Shown here: positions 25,592 through 36,937 of the stretch, piece after piece | Layout: each line of letters opens with the position of its first letter | Position numbering within the stretch: the first letter of the stretch is position 1 | Assembly (NCBI GenBank): GCA_015179025.1 | Contig: WHUX01000053.1 | Location: forward strand, 124,001-188,000 | Source of the DNA: Terfezia claveryi | Lineage: Eukaryota; Ascomycota; Pezizomycetes; Pezizales; Pezizaceae | DNA length: 64,000 bases | Direction: 5' to 3' | Notes under the pieces: generated by a model | Database searches by the model: none | What the model saw: only the letters and a program-made list of their open reading frames with translations | What the model was told of the DNA's origin: nothing | Position numbers and translations under genes: made by a program

Positions 25592-25882
25592 CTACTTCAC
25601 CTCCTTGGGCATCTCAAATCCTACTCTCCTCGCACTTAACTTTACTCTTTCCTCCTCCTCAATCCTTAAGTTCGGATTATATCTCTCCAACAGCGCTACA
25701 TACACCCTTTGTGCCTTCAGATAGTCCCTGATTTGCTCTGCCTTTCCAACTGCATCTCTTGATTGAAAGGACTTGCGAAGAAACATGTGAGCTGGCGTAG
25801 TCTTGATTTGCTTCGGTGAGGCAGTGAGGGGTGGAAGCTCGCGTAGCAGAGAGCGATAGATGGAGCGCGTTGTGGAGGCCAT
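25592..25882 (-). CDS. fmc1: Fmc1-like LYR protein, ATP synthase assembly factor
   Basis: Single exon, 96 aa. The start ATG at 25882 gives MASTTRSIYRSLLRELPP, a typical beginning for Fmc1 with the IYR variant of the LYR motif. It continues with PAHMFLRKSFQSRD, a Lys/Arg-rich helix, and LLERYNP. Family knowledge: Fmc1 is a mitochondrial matrix LYR (Complex1_LYR) protein that works with Atp12 in assembling the F1 part of ATP synthase. Length is slightly below that of yeast Fmc1. The frame is open further upstream without an ATG closer to the family start. It lies about 340 bp from the stop of the carboxypeptidase gene on the same strand. Confidence 0.75.
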   Translation of the reverse strand: MASTTRSIYRSLLRELPPLTASPKQIKTTPAHMFLRKSFQSRDAVGKAEQIRDYLKAQRVYVALLERYNPNLRIEEEERVKLSARRVGFEMPKEVK

Positions 25883-26222
25883 CGCCGGTATGTGTACGGG
25901 GGTCTTGCGCTTGGATTGTTGTTGACGCCTCAACAGGAAGTCGTCATCTGTGGTTGAGGCTAAGCTTTTCTTATCGATAAGTAGCTCTATTCGATCCCAA
26001 AAACTATCAGAGTTGAATCTGAGGACTTTATGGGGTAAGAGTTTATTATTTATTAGATAATATTAATTCTAATAATGAAGTTCTATGGAAAAATTTTCCC
26101 AGTCAATACCAGCATCTAATAGCTTCCATTATCCCTTCCATCTCCAACCCCAGATTCATCTCCCACATATTTCCCTGGGCCTGCGCGTCCTAACAACTGG
26201 TTCATTCTTTTCTCACTACTAT

Positions 26223-29040
26223 CTACAATTTGAGTGAAGGGGCTATATTGAAGTTCTCTACCTCAATGTTTTGAGGATAGTTTCGGCCCTCTCCATCCGA
26301 ACCTCCTTCTTCCTTAGTATCTTCCGGTTCTCCATGCTCCTGGGTTTCATCTTTCTCAACGATCCTCTCCGGATCTATGTTGTCTGGGATTAGCGGCGAT
26401 CCATCCCTATGCGCCGGATATACTGTATCCCCGGAGACTCCTGAGGGTGCTTGCTTTGGTGGAGGGAAGCCTGCGCTCCCGGTATGGTAATTTCCTAGGG
26501 CACTTGCATTACTGCCAACTTGTGTTCCCACATAGCCAGGGCCAGTATATTCATCGGTTGAGTTGTACCTTATTCCCAGTGTCAGTTGCCATGTTCTGCG
26601 ACGAGGAGGTACAGGAACGTGCACATACAATACCCCGTTGATAATCACACCCTGTCCTGCCGCCAGCATTGCGAATTGCTCCTTTGTGCAGCTGTTTGTT
26701 GACCGAATAAAGCACACGGGAGGTGGTGGTGGGGGAGGAATCAAGCCTATAGTTGAAAATTTCGGCCCTGTGCTTGAGTAAATGCCATTTCCACTTGTAA
26801 CTATCTCCTGACCTGTTGCTATGCTCTTCCCCTGAATAACCCTTTCGAAAATAGTAAACCCCGTCTCAGGTTGGTATGCAGGCACAAGATGGCCCGCCTG
26901 AAAGACGCGAATGAAAGAAAAGTTGCCATGTTGCCGAACTTGACCACCAATGTATGTTGAATTAACCTGAACATCTTCATAGCCTGCTGCCGCAAATTGC
27001 TCCGCCTCTGAGTAATTTACTGCGAGAGACACAGCCTCACCACCCATATAGTTGCAGATGTAATCACGATCACCTGGAACACTTATTATTTCAGGGTAAC
27101 CTGAGTGTAACAGTCAACTCACCATAAATTAACGCAACCCTTACCCCTCGATCCAACAAATAAGCAAGGTCCTCAATCTCCCCTCCTCGAGGCATGTCCC
27201 CAGCTACAGGTACAAGAGGTTAACATAGGATAAAAGAGATATTTTGAAGGTAGCACATACTTGAACCGAAAGCCTTGTAGACGTAAGAATTACTCTGTGT
27301 AAAATTGACAGGAGCGCTAATGGCCTGCTGTACAGTTGCATTATTGAGGAACTCAAGGTAGAAACTAGGCGGGAATGGATCAGGATCCGCATGTGCAATG
27401 TCGTAAACACTTCTATTAATACCAACTTTACATATCAGCCTCTATAAATCCCAATGCGAAGACAGGGCTTTAGACTCACCTTCCAGCAGGAAAGTAGATG
27501 TTCAGTTGTGTGGCACCTATCATTCTTATTATTAGCACCACAGTCAGCGCCCCTAAAATTGGAGGGGTATATATACCGCAGTATTCATCCGCCTTTCGAC
27601 ATGCTACATTAACGAGCTCATTATCACCCACGTTCAAAGGATCCCTTTCTTGCTGTAGCTTCCGGCACTTTAGGATCCGATCTCTGCAACCGCCTGGCTT
27701 GAAGAAGTTATCGAGGGCCCTATCTGCTGCATTGCGACTGACCGCTGTGATGTTGTAGGGATTATGATTGCCATAAATAGCGTAATAGGGACTTTGGATG
27801 AGTTCATCAACACATCCATTGACTGTTCCATTGGGGGTTTAGCACAGATCTATGACTGAAAATTGACCATAATTTTCTTACCTATTCCAAGGGACCTTAA
27901 ATGAAGCTCTTTTATCCCTGGTGGAAGTTTACCAGCTGCCAACCTCTCATTCTGTTCCTCAATGTATGCAGAAAACACTGGGCCATAATGCCCTCCATAG
28001 GATTCAGCAAAAAATTGGAGTCCACTGTCCTTTGGCTGATACCTATTATATTAAAGATTAGCCGCTGCTGCTTTCTTCAGCACCAGAAGCTTTAATTTTA
28101 ATACCGAGGGAAATTTGATATCCACGTCTGAAGAAAATGCCAGGTTGCTTGTGCAGCGATCTGGGTTGTGTTTGCTGTGTGCTTCACATTTCCGGATGAG
28201 AAAGTACCATTGAGGAGATTGGTATTCACCATAGCTAGTCTAACACTTCGTGGATCACTCGTATTGACGTACATATGCCTGCCCCCGCCCGGTGGAGCCG
28301 ATACATTAGGGATGAAGCGATTATTTAGGTCTAGTAAAGGAAGAACACCATTTGTAGCCGTATCGTACGAAAAACCAACTTGATTTGGCTACAAGGGTAA
28401 AGAAGAAATCAGCACCGCAACAGTAGTCAATCAATTTATTAAAGTAGGCTATGACTTACCTGATCAATGAAAATCAAATTGCTAGCTCTGTCCCATCCAA
28501 ATTCTCTAGGGGAGGTTTTCAGATGGGAAGGGTCCGCTTGAACGACTTCGCATGGGCCGATCTCCTGGAGCAGCCCAATCAAAGAAGAACTCCCTGGACC
28601 ACCGTTGAGCTATGCAAAGTGAACCATATTTCAGTACATCTTGCATATATTTGTGCCCAAGGGAACAAACCCATATCGTTAAAGGTGCATCCTGGGGCTC
28701 TGTCTGGCTTCAAAGAACCAAAAGAACGTGTTGATGGGGTAATCTTGCTCGATGGGGGCCAGAGTACCAGGTGGAAGATGCTTGAAACTCCCGGGCAGTC
28801 AGTGGTTGTAGTCGACATCCACTCCAAGTTCAGGGAAATGCTCACGATATGTCCACTATATTGTTTTTGTGAAGTATTTGTTGTATTACATATTCTGTAG
28901 TCCGGGCTTTTAAACCTGATCTTGATATTCGAATTCACTGGAGACTCAATTTCGTAGACGTTTGTAATCTGCGGTGGATATTGAGAATGAACGAGAGGTA
29001 GAGCACTGAAAACAGCAAAAAGAAGAAAACGGAGATTCAT
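26223..29040 (-). CDS. Secreted serine carboxypeptidase (S10, carboxypeptidase S1 type), with a one-base frameshift in exon 2
   Basis: Ten exons: 29040..28846, 28780..28671, 28609..28460, 28388..28105, 28042..27882, 27822..27577, 27516..27480, 27412..27261, 27203..27123, 27073..26223. Introns are 49-71 bp with good signals. A signal peptide opens the protein ([19 protein letters not shown]; an in-frame ATG at 29055 adds five residues). S10 landmarks: [34 protein letters not shown] (catalytic Ser about 261), GDRDYICN (Asp about 476) and [11 protein letters not shown] (His about 534). In exon 2 the frame breaks between ARQSP and DAPLTIW: AGCCCCAGGAT needs one more base, most simply a fifth C. 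All other exons keep frame only if that base is added (about 755 aa). The tail beyond the catalytic domain is long, with a polyproline run and an acidic end. It is either a young pseudogene or an assembly homopolymer error. Confidence 0.85.
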
Positions 29041-29055
29041 AGCTGCCGCTATCAT

Positions 29056-29958
29056 TATAGTTAAGGTCAGTACGTGGATATCAAATCAAGGGATATTGTT
29101 TGCTGAAATGTGCATGCAGAAGGAGTCGTACCCACAAAAATTCTTCCTGGTAAAAGATACACGAATAGGAAGTAGGTGATATATAGAGAACGTAAGTGCA
29201 ATATCTCGAGGTCACGTACTTGTCTCAAGTATGAAAGATCAAAGACTGTATGTCCTGTGGGGGTTCCTGGGGAAACGACTAGCTATTGAAGGTGCAGAAG
29301 GCAAGGAATAATGGAGACGTAGATGTAGCCAACCAGACTAACGTAGATGCCTACTGAGTACTACTCACTCGGGTAACTGAGGACTGTGGGAGTGTTCAAA
29401 GCTCTGCATCCCCTTCGAAACCAATCATATTATACTTTATTCAAACAGATGTCGTCACAATGGTGCGTGCAGCACCAGGGACTATTGCTTCGCACACCTA
29501 CTACTTCAATTGAGAAGGTTGGAAGAAGTTGATTGCCACATCGCCATGTGGGGCTATGGGGCAATGAAGTTGCAATAAAATCTGACGGCAATGACGCTGT
29601 ACTGCAATCACAGAAGACGTAGCAGAGGCGCAGCTCGACTATCATGATAGCTTTATTAGAATTTTTGTAAGTTGATGAGCATGAGAGTGTTGTTGACGAC
29701 GACGATGGTATGCACCTTGTAGCTGGCACATACCGGATTAGGCAATTTGAATGTTATAGTGCCAAGCCCGAGTTTTTACTTTAACCTTCTGGATACCAAT
29801 ATATTACTACAGTACTGCGTACATCAATTATCTCAGCCATAAAGGGCCCCAAACCCCAATTATCAATCTTGAGTGAAACTGAGACAGACACTTAAGCAAC
29901 TGCAAAACTTCATATAACGTGATCACTCTTTGCCTTCCTTTTCCTTCTTAACCGCAGC
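29056..29958. other. Intergenic region upstream of the carboxypeptidase gene
   Basis: About 900 bp. It holds one clear mini-insertion (29317-29349). The minus-strand open frame 29729-29430 starts at GTG and resembles nothing. Confidence 0.5.
29317..29349 (-). mobile_element. Mini-insertion with 9-bp target duplication ACGTAGATG
   Basis: ACGTAGATG at 29317-29325 and 29341-29349 flank a 15-bp insert TAGCCAACCAGACTA. The insert begins TAG and ends CTA. It looks like three bases of one terminus fused to twelve of the other, as expected for a transposon excision remnant. Confidence 0.85.
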
Positions 29959-30936
29959 CTAGAGGTCAGGTTCTGCTAAGCCTAGTTCATCCCTATGTCT
30001 TCTAATTTCCTCTAGTACGCTCTGTCCTTCAGTGCTTTCAAAGTGAGGAGATGTATCTTTTGGCTTTATCTTCGTTTCGCCAGCACCTGATTCAGTACCT
30101 GCAACTTTAGACTTTTCTTTCCCAGTATGACACGGTGTGCAAATCTGCTCCCCTGTGCCGAAAAGAGAAGTTAGGAGGTCTTGCCCTGTATTTTCCCTTT
30201 GGGGAGGCATCCCGGGATACGCAATCTCAGACTTGTGAGGAATACTACTTGCGGCCTGAGAAAGATTTCCACCAGAGGTGCCCTGCCAGGTGCTTTCTTC
30301 CACGGCTCCTCTACTGGCTTCCTTTTGCATTTCTTCGTCTGGTTGACTGAAATCTTTCTTCTCGGAAATGAGTATCTCCCCAAGTTCTGCTGCAGTCCGG
30401 TCACAGAATTTTGCCATGCGTATATCTTTAGACGATATACCCCGTGGGCTGTGTGTCGTCCACCTGACGACCACCTCATTGTACACGTTCCCCCACTCCG
30501 GATGATGTTTCTGTGCCTTGCATTCATCTGCCACAGCGTTCCAAAACTTCATGGCGGTCGCAAAGGTTTTGAATTTGATTTTACGCTGAACGCCAGGGGG
30601 TGACTGTATCAAATTCCATGGCCTTGTGGTCGATGCGAAGAGCTTGCTAGCTTCGGCGATAGTATCTGGGGTGGTATTTGTGCAGAAAAGGTGTTCGGGG
30701 ATATTGATATTTGTTGGCATTGTGGGAAGCGCTTCGGGTAATGTAACTGGGTCCATTGATCGGGTTGAGTGGATAAGTCGGTGGTCACGAATACGTAGAT
30801 CACATTGCGGTTTGCCCAATATTGAAAGGGCCGATCGGATTGAAGCCCTGGAATGGAGAAATTTGGTAGAGATGGCTGTTACGCGGGAGTGAGAGGGGAT
30901 TGCTCGCAAGAATTGTATAAATTGTAATTGAGGCAT
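29959..30936 (-). CDS. Pterin-4a-carbinolamine dehydratase-like protein with long extensions
   Basis: Single exon, 325 aa from the ATG at 30936. Residues about 95-185 form a PCD/DCoH domain: WNLIQSPPGVQRKIKFKTF, then FWNAVADECKAQKHHPEWGN, VYNEVVVRWTTHSPRGIS and DIRMAKFCD. The HHPEW and TTH signatures are the conserved pterin-binding elements. Family knowledge: the enzyme dehydrates 4a-hydroxytetrahydropterin in pterin recycling. The first 60 residues are basic, Ser-rich and free of acidic residues until about 46, as in a mitochondrial presequence. The C-terminal 140 residues have no recognised domain and include CTPCHTGKEK. Usual PCD proteins are about 100 aa, so both extensions are noteworthy. 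Confidence 0.8.
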   Translation of the reverse strand: MPQLQFIQFLRAIPSHSRVTAISTKFLHSRASIRSALSILGKPQCDLRIRDHRLIHSTRSMDPVTLPEALPTMPTNINIPEHLFCTNTTPDTIAEASKLFASTTRPWNLIQSPPGVQRKIKFKTFATAMKFWNAVADECKAQKHHPEWGNVYNEVVVRWTTHSPRGISSKDIRMAKFCDRTAAELGEILISEKKDFSQPDEEMQKEASRGAVEESTWQGTSGGNLSQAASSIPHKSEIAYPGMPPQRENTGQDLLTSLFGTGEQICTPCHTGKEKSKVAGTESGAGETKIKPKDTSPHFESTEGQSVLEEIRRHRDELGLAEPDL

Positions 30937-32692
30937 TGACTCGAATTTATGAGACTTGACAATGATAATCACCTATGATGTAGGTTAGTTGAACTAGTCA
31001 GTATGACGAGGAGGGCTCGGCCCGCTTACCATGTTAGTTTTTCTTCAGAAGTCTCAAACACCTCGCCCTCTATATATGTATACGGTCAGGTGGCAAAAGA
31101 GCTCGTACTCCTACCTACCTGTATAAAGAGGGTACGAGATTTTTTCGTTACCTACTTCCCATCACTATTTCCGGTTCGTATTGCTTCGCTTTGCTTAACC
31201 TGTTACCTGCACACCCACAATATACAGACTTATTCTCTGGCATCCCATAGTTGGTTTAATATATCTACAACTTATAGAACAGCTTCCTGACCTCTCATAG
31301 TGTCTAATCAATGGTACCATGGTATTGATAGTTCATAATCCTTCGGACCACTTGGGCTTCTTGGTAAATAGTAGAAGGAATCCAACACTATAAAACGGTA
31401 GTTTTTACAAAAGCTGTTCGACAAATCATGATACCACAATACCAACTGCCTAACTGATTGACGCAAATGTCACTAGCTTTGCCAAACCCCCAGCCCGCCT
31501 ACGTCACGGATCGCATACAGTCACCCAAGGGATTTTATTGCCTTGTGCGAATGCAACGTCAACCTGACTCTCTAATTGCATCTACGGTGGTTACTCTTGA
31601 GTTACTCTTGATATTCGGAGCTGCCAGTGGACCATCCTACCTACACTCATATTTTACTATCAGGTAACCCAACTCTGTTGTGTTAGGGGTGAGCCGTGAT
31701 GAAGGCAATGTCTGTCGGAATATGTATGTGTATTTGGGTATCTTGATCACTTGCTCGGACCTAAGTGAGTGCACGTATCGGTGCAGTTTCAAGAAAAGTC
31801 CTCACTCGAGTGCTACAGAGCAACTATGTACAAGAGGTGCGAATAGATAGGGTAGCAGGGTCTGTATCCCAGCCGTAACAGTACTCCCCCTTTGTTAGAG
31901 GGAGGTGTCCTCTGGCATGATAGCACTCTCTATATTTGAATGTTAGGCCTCTCTTGCAACTCAAAGCTCTTGTAGGGTGGTTCGGAAGGTGAGGTTATTC
32001 TCAAACTCGGTGGCAATTCATGCACAAACACATTTTTCAGATCGCTGCTCCGTTTGCTTAAATCCGGTATCTTATAGATCCTGGGTATTCGGGGTATGTT
32101 GTTAATCCGGAGAATCAATGTACGGGGGGTGTCATGCCAATGCCATTAAAAACATCTGTGCTAGTGATGCCTCGGTCTAAGAATCTACCTGACTTGCCTG
32201 CGCAGGAGGAATTCTTTGCTTCCTGCACTCGTTTTGAGGTCTTTGAGCTCGTTCGGGGGCTGTAAAACGGTAAACAAAAGAACTGGCCAACAAAGTGGCC
32301 GAAGGATCTGCCATTATAATATTGGCCGATGGATTTGGCCATTTTGTGGACTCAATGCATATAGGTAGTTCCAGGCAATCCTTGTTTGCATAGCAACACA
32401 AACACAGGCCAAAAGTGCCCTTTTTATAAAACTGGAGAAAATTTCGTCCGCTGTGCAAGACAATCATAGACCAAAGCTATCAAACTCTCTCATATATATT
32501 TTTCTAAATACGCTTCCCTGGAATCCAAAGAATACCCACTATGCCCCCTCGCGGACAATTAATTCAGTTACTGAATTTGGTAAATCAATCTGATGTGAGA
32601 TTGGTATACTAATTAGGTATGCCCGGTAGATCTGATTCGAAATCGAATGGCAAATGCCACAATAAATGCCAGGCGGTCCATATTTTTACAGT

Positions 32693-32737
32693 GGAATATG
32701 GTACCGAGGGGTTGTGCCAACCAGACTAGGAATATGG
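32693..32737 (-). mobile_element. Mini-insertion with 9-bp target duplication GGAATATGG
   Basis: GGAATATGG at 32693-32701 and 32729-32737 flank a 27-bp insert (32702-32728) that ends GTGCCAACCAGACTA. It lies inside the degenerate transposon-type frame; insert plus duplication is 36 bp and so keeps the frame. Confidence 0.85.
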
Positions 32738-33194
32738 GAATTCCAAGAGAAGACCGTGCCAAAACCAATAATAAAAGGTTATATGCAAAAGTTATTGCAA
32801 AACCACATCCTGAATGCCATCAATTGTTAACCAAGTATGGTGTACTTGTTAGCTTTTATTATCCAACCGAAGACCTTCAACCAGCAACTAATCTTATGGC
32901 TTGGAATTAGAATGATATTGCAGATACTCCAGCTACTCGACAAATTACAATCACCTTAGCTAATGCTGCTCGGCAGGCATCTGCAACAACTCGAGTTTCA
33001 GTCTCATGTACTTGCAAAAAGTCCTGTGCCAATTGTCATTGCCGATGCTACCAAAATGACTTGAAATGTTCCATTTATTGTCATAACAGAGTACTAGCAG
33101 ATCACGACTCTGGCAACCCCTCAGCTCTAGCTGAATTGGATTATTAGATGATAACCCAATTGACCTGGAAATTGACTCCGAGGATGACCCGGAG

Positions 33195-33254
33195 CATGGT
33201 CTGGAGGATGGCCTGGAGGATGGCCTGGAGGATGGCCTGGAGAATGACCTGGAG
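33195..33254 (+). repeat. 12-bp tandem repeat, five units
   Basis: Five units of GATGGCCTGGAG with a few changes in the first and last. In the open frame they encode repeated (D/H/N)-G/D-L-E. It is probably part of the same decayed transposon-type gene. Confidence 0.85.
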
Positions 33255-34412
33255 GAGATCCCAGTCGACCCAGCGCTAGATGCAGCTGTTACAGATAATC
33301 GTACAGTTAGTTTTCTATTAACAGGATCACAGAATGTAACGAAATCCTGTAACTCATTAGGAGGGTCAAACACGCGTACAAGTTCGCTTGTCTTTCGGGG
33401 GTCCGCCTCGGTGGCCGTATGTGAGTATCGCTTTTCTTCTATGATGCTGCGAGATCAATTACTTCCGATGCAGTTCGGAATACAGTAGGCTTGGATTTTT
33501 TGATTCCTCCCGGAGGGTCTACTTGCTAAAGTATTTCATTGCTGCCATCTGAACGGATAAGAGAATAATCACTCCTCATTTGGTTCTGTGTTGTAGTAAG
33601 GTAATGAACGCCTAATACTTCATTGGTTTTATTGAGTCCCAGTACACACGCTCTGAAGTGTCTGGGGACCTCAGCAACGTTTTCTCCCATTATAGATAGG
33701 TATAGATAAAATTGGGGAGTAGAGAAAAAGATAGAGAAGAGGTGTAAGATTTGTAGGTGGGTTGGACTACAAAAATGAGTTTTCTATGGTTTATTGAGGC
33801 ATGCGGACTGCGCTTAAGTATACAAGAGCCTAGAGGTTTGGCAACAAATAGGAAATATGAGGTAATGGCAATACAAACAAAACGGGAATGAGCACCGGAA
33901 GGAGAACTTCTAGACGCGACTTCCCACACCGAAAGTTGATACGTGATATGACTGAAGCCATTTTTCAAAACCAATTCGCCGCAAAAAATTGCTGACATAC
34001 TGTTGTCTCAGTTAGAACTAGATTTTGCGTGTTGCAGAGAGTTATGGTTTTTGCATACAAAATGTTACCGAGCACATGTCTCCCGCCGGCAGGCCAAAGG
34101 TTATTTTTTTACCCCTCGAAAACAAAGGGAAATAGATTCAGTCGACTGCACCTGTTCTCGTGCCCAGACCGTTTTATTTGATGGGTAGCTGAAGATGACT
34201 ATGGAGATAGCTTCAATCGACTGCACCCTCGAATTGATGAACTCAGTACCTCTGATGAAGATGATTATGGAAATGGAGATGAGAACTATGTCAGTAGAAT
34301 TGGACGCATGACCGACCGACTCTACATCCCTTCCTCACCCTGAAAATGAACTTTTGCCACCTTGAACGGAGCAATTACAACTATTTTAATTGATGTTGGG
34401 GTTTCTGCTAAT

Positions 34413-34497
34413 TACAGTACCCTGGCGAAAGTATTTGCGACCCTCCCATATATTTTTGCTGGGGGGGTCGCAAACACTTTCGCCGGGGTACACTGTA
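34413..34497. mobile_element. TA-flanked inverted-repeat mini-element
   Basis: 85 bp including TA at both ends. The left arm CAGTACCCTGGCGAAAGT... and the reverse of the right arm CAGTGTACCCCGGCGAAAGT... match over about 30 bases ending TTTGCGACCC, with a 2-base indel and few changes. TA target and CAGT termini are typical of Tc1/mariner/pogo-type MITEs. The loop is only about 20 bp. Confidence 0.75.
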
Positions 34498-34867
34498 TGT
34501 CACTGTTTCTTGTTGAGCGAAGTTGAACGATTTTCTGTGAATAACCGATTGGTCCAGATACCAAATGGTTCTGTTATTGATACTGTATTGTCGGACGTTT
34601 CTACCGACCCCGTCGGGACCGCATATGAGTGATGAGTACTTATTTTTTTAAAAAATTAAAAAAAATTAAAATAAAAAATTTAAAAAAAGCTTGGTTCGAT
34701 TGTTCAGGCTGAATGATGATAGATCGTATGGTTGTATAGACGAACGATCGCGCTGTTTGATTGAGTGGCTCTAGTCTGAGTGGCTCACCTGGTAGTCTCG
34801 AACCCGACCGCTCCTAGGAGGCTCACCTGGTTGACTGGGCCTCTCTGGAACTGGAACTACCGGAGTC

Positions 34868-34904
34868 GGACAAACCTAGTCTGGTTTGCACGACTAGACA
34901 AATC
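34868..34904 (+). mobile_element. Mini-insertion with diverged 9-bp duplication
   Basis: GGACAAACC at 34868-34876 and AGACAAATC at 34896-34904 (two transitions) flank TAGTCTGGTTTGCACGACT (34877-34895). The differences are of the C-to-T/G-to-A type expected from RIP or cytosine deamination. Confidence 0.65.
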
Positions 34905-36901
34905 AAGTTCAAGAAACACGGACATATTGAACCGGCAGATAACACGGTTATACGAACGAAATCTACCAGGGTAGTAAATGGCGACACGTATGTCGTGCGG
35001 GAGGCCCTAAGGAGAATTATGTGGTGATAGTAACTGAAGTTGAGTTGAGGGTAAAGGATCTTGAGGGAGGAGGCGCGCAGTTGTAGCCGCGTCTCGCCAG
35101 ACTATCTATGTTTTCTCGCTAGGTATATCTCCTATTAGCCGCCAAGTCTCTTGGCTCTCGTACTTAAGCGCAGTGCAATAAACAATAGCAACATTGGGCT
35201 AACAAATTATTAATATAGACCATCCCCCAATCTTCCTATCATCTCCCAATCCCCATACCTAATGTTCAATATCCCCACTTCTCTTCACACTCCCCACTCC
35301 TACTCCACAACTTCCTATGTATCTCCCTACTCGATTTTCTACCTTTAAAATCCAGAATACGGCGGTTGCTCCCAATGAGGTGGTCCACCCCGACACTTCC
35401 GAACTACCCTAAAATCCTAGAGGTAGAATTAAGATCATATGCGGAAGCTTCTTAAAAACAATAAGGACAAATACGTCTCGAATATGGGGGTATTGACCTT
35501 ATGTACATATAAGAACAACATCGATGGATGTTATTTACCTAAAATGATATTGTGATGATAATTACGTTGTTTAAGATGTAATTTTGTTTTTAGTGCTACT
35601 ATGCAGAAGCTTGTAACATATTACCACTGCCTCGTAGTGCAGCAGTCGGTCTAGGAACTCAACACTGTCGTGATCCCACCACAAAGCAGGTTTCTTCTTA
35701 ACACATGGTTGTCAACATATATGTTAATAATTCAAGCCGTCCAAGATGTACTAAAGCCCGAGTGCCGTTTCAAGTACGGTAAAGAAGCCGTGATAGTCAT
35801 GATCTTGAGATCAGATTGCGATTTCCTACAATCTCTTTCTCACAAAAGCTTTGAAATTCATTGAATTCCCGGAAGGTCTGACCTAAGACTAGAGTTGGAG
35901 AATAAATCCAAACTCAACCCTGCCACATTTCTTTCATTCAAGGATGTACTTCAATGACTTTTGTGGTGTTTGCGATGTGGACCTCAGCGGATTTAAGCGA
36001 CAATAGCATGTGTCTGTGAAGCCGATATAAATCGCGCATTGAGAAATACACCAGAGCAAACCCTCTTAACCTACAAAGTTTGCCCAGGTATATTGGCAGG
36101 AAATGATCCCTTTTTATTCTGAAATATTGAGGAATGTAACATCCCTGTATAATGGACATCTATCTCTGGAAGATTTGGTAGTCCAGTTGACTCTGCAATC
36201 GAGTACCGCATCCACTGTGTATAACGATCCTTGCCAGTTCAAAGACATAATTAGGTCGACGGCTGAGGTTGTGGTAGTTGAAAACGATGTAAATTCTTAG
36301 CATTAGTGCACTTTCTCAATAATCTAGGGACCGTTATACTCAGTGACCATCGCGCTCGGATATCACCTTTGCTACATAAGCTCGACCTATGTCTTTAAAC
36401 TGGGATCGTTATACAGTACACCAGTGGATGCGTATTCATGATGATCACGGAAGCAAAGAAGAAACATCGACCAAATGCGGGCTTTAATTGCATTTTAGAA
36501 GGGGTAGCGCACAGAGATATCGGATTACGAGCGACAGAAACTCTATGGTTTCGTTACAACCGGCCTACTATGGGTCCCCATTTGTTACGAGGGTAAAACT
36601 TTTGAATACTCAAGAAAGCTTACATGGTAGATTTCCAGTATACAAACTCCTTGGGTATGCATCCAGAGAGGCCTCCGAACTGCTAAACGTATGTCCTGCA
36701 TCGAAATCTCGTTCGGCTATACCCTAGCGATATTGCACCAAGCCAACAGTGGCCGAAGCACACCAGAGTGATGCCACCAGTACAATAGGACCGGATCGCT
36801 ATGGGGTGGGGTGGGGGGAAGAGCTCGGCAAGACAGCATTCTTTTTTCCTTTAATATTCAATCAGGAACTCCAGTTACTAAACTTTTTTTTTATTTGCGG
36901 A

Positions 36902-36937
36902 CGACTTACTACTTAGTCTGGTTGGCACCGACTTACT
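36902..36937 (+). mobile_element. Mini-insertion with 9-bp target duplication CGACTTACT
   Basis: CGACTTACT at 36902-36910 and 36929-36937 flank ACTTAGTCTGGTTGGCAC (36911-36928). Unlike the other copies, three bases precede the TAG end and the GGCAC side abuts the duplication. Confidence 0.75.

Larger units (their letters stand above)
32647..33463 (+). pseudogene. Degenerate transposon-type reading frame with Cys-rich end
   Basis: One frame runs from 32647 through a single in-frame TAG at about 32908 to a stop at 33148. A shifted frame then continues from about 33150 to about 33490 with an acidic (DGLE)n stretch. Near 33000-33090 it encodes VSCTCKKSCANCHCRCYQND, followed by LKCSIYCHNR. This C-x-C-x3-C-x2-C-x-C-x-C...C-x3-CH pattern resembles the C-terminal Cys modules of some fungal transposon-encoded proteins, from memory. 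A mini-insertion at 32693 sits inside the frame and adds exactly 36 bases. The start is not defined and the piece is clearly broken. Confidence 0.5.
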
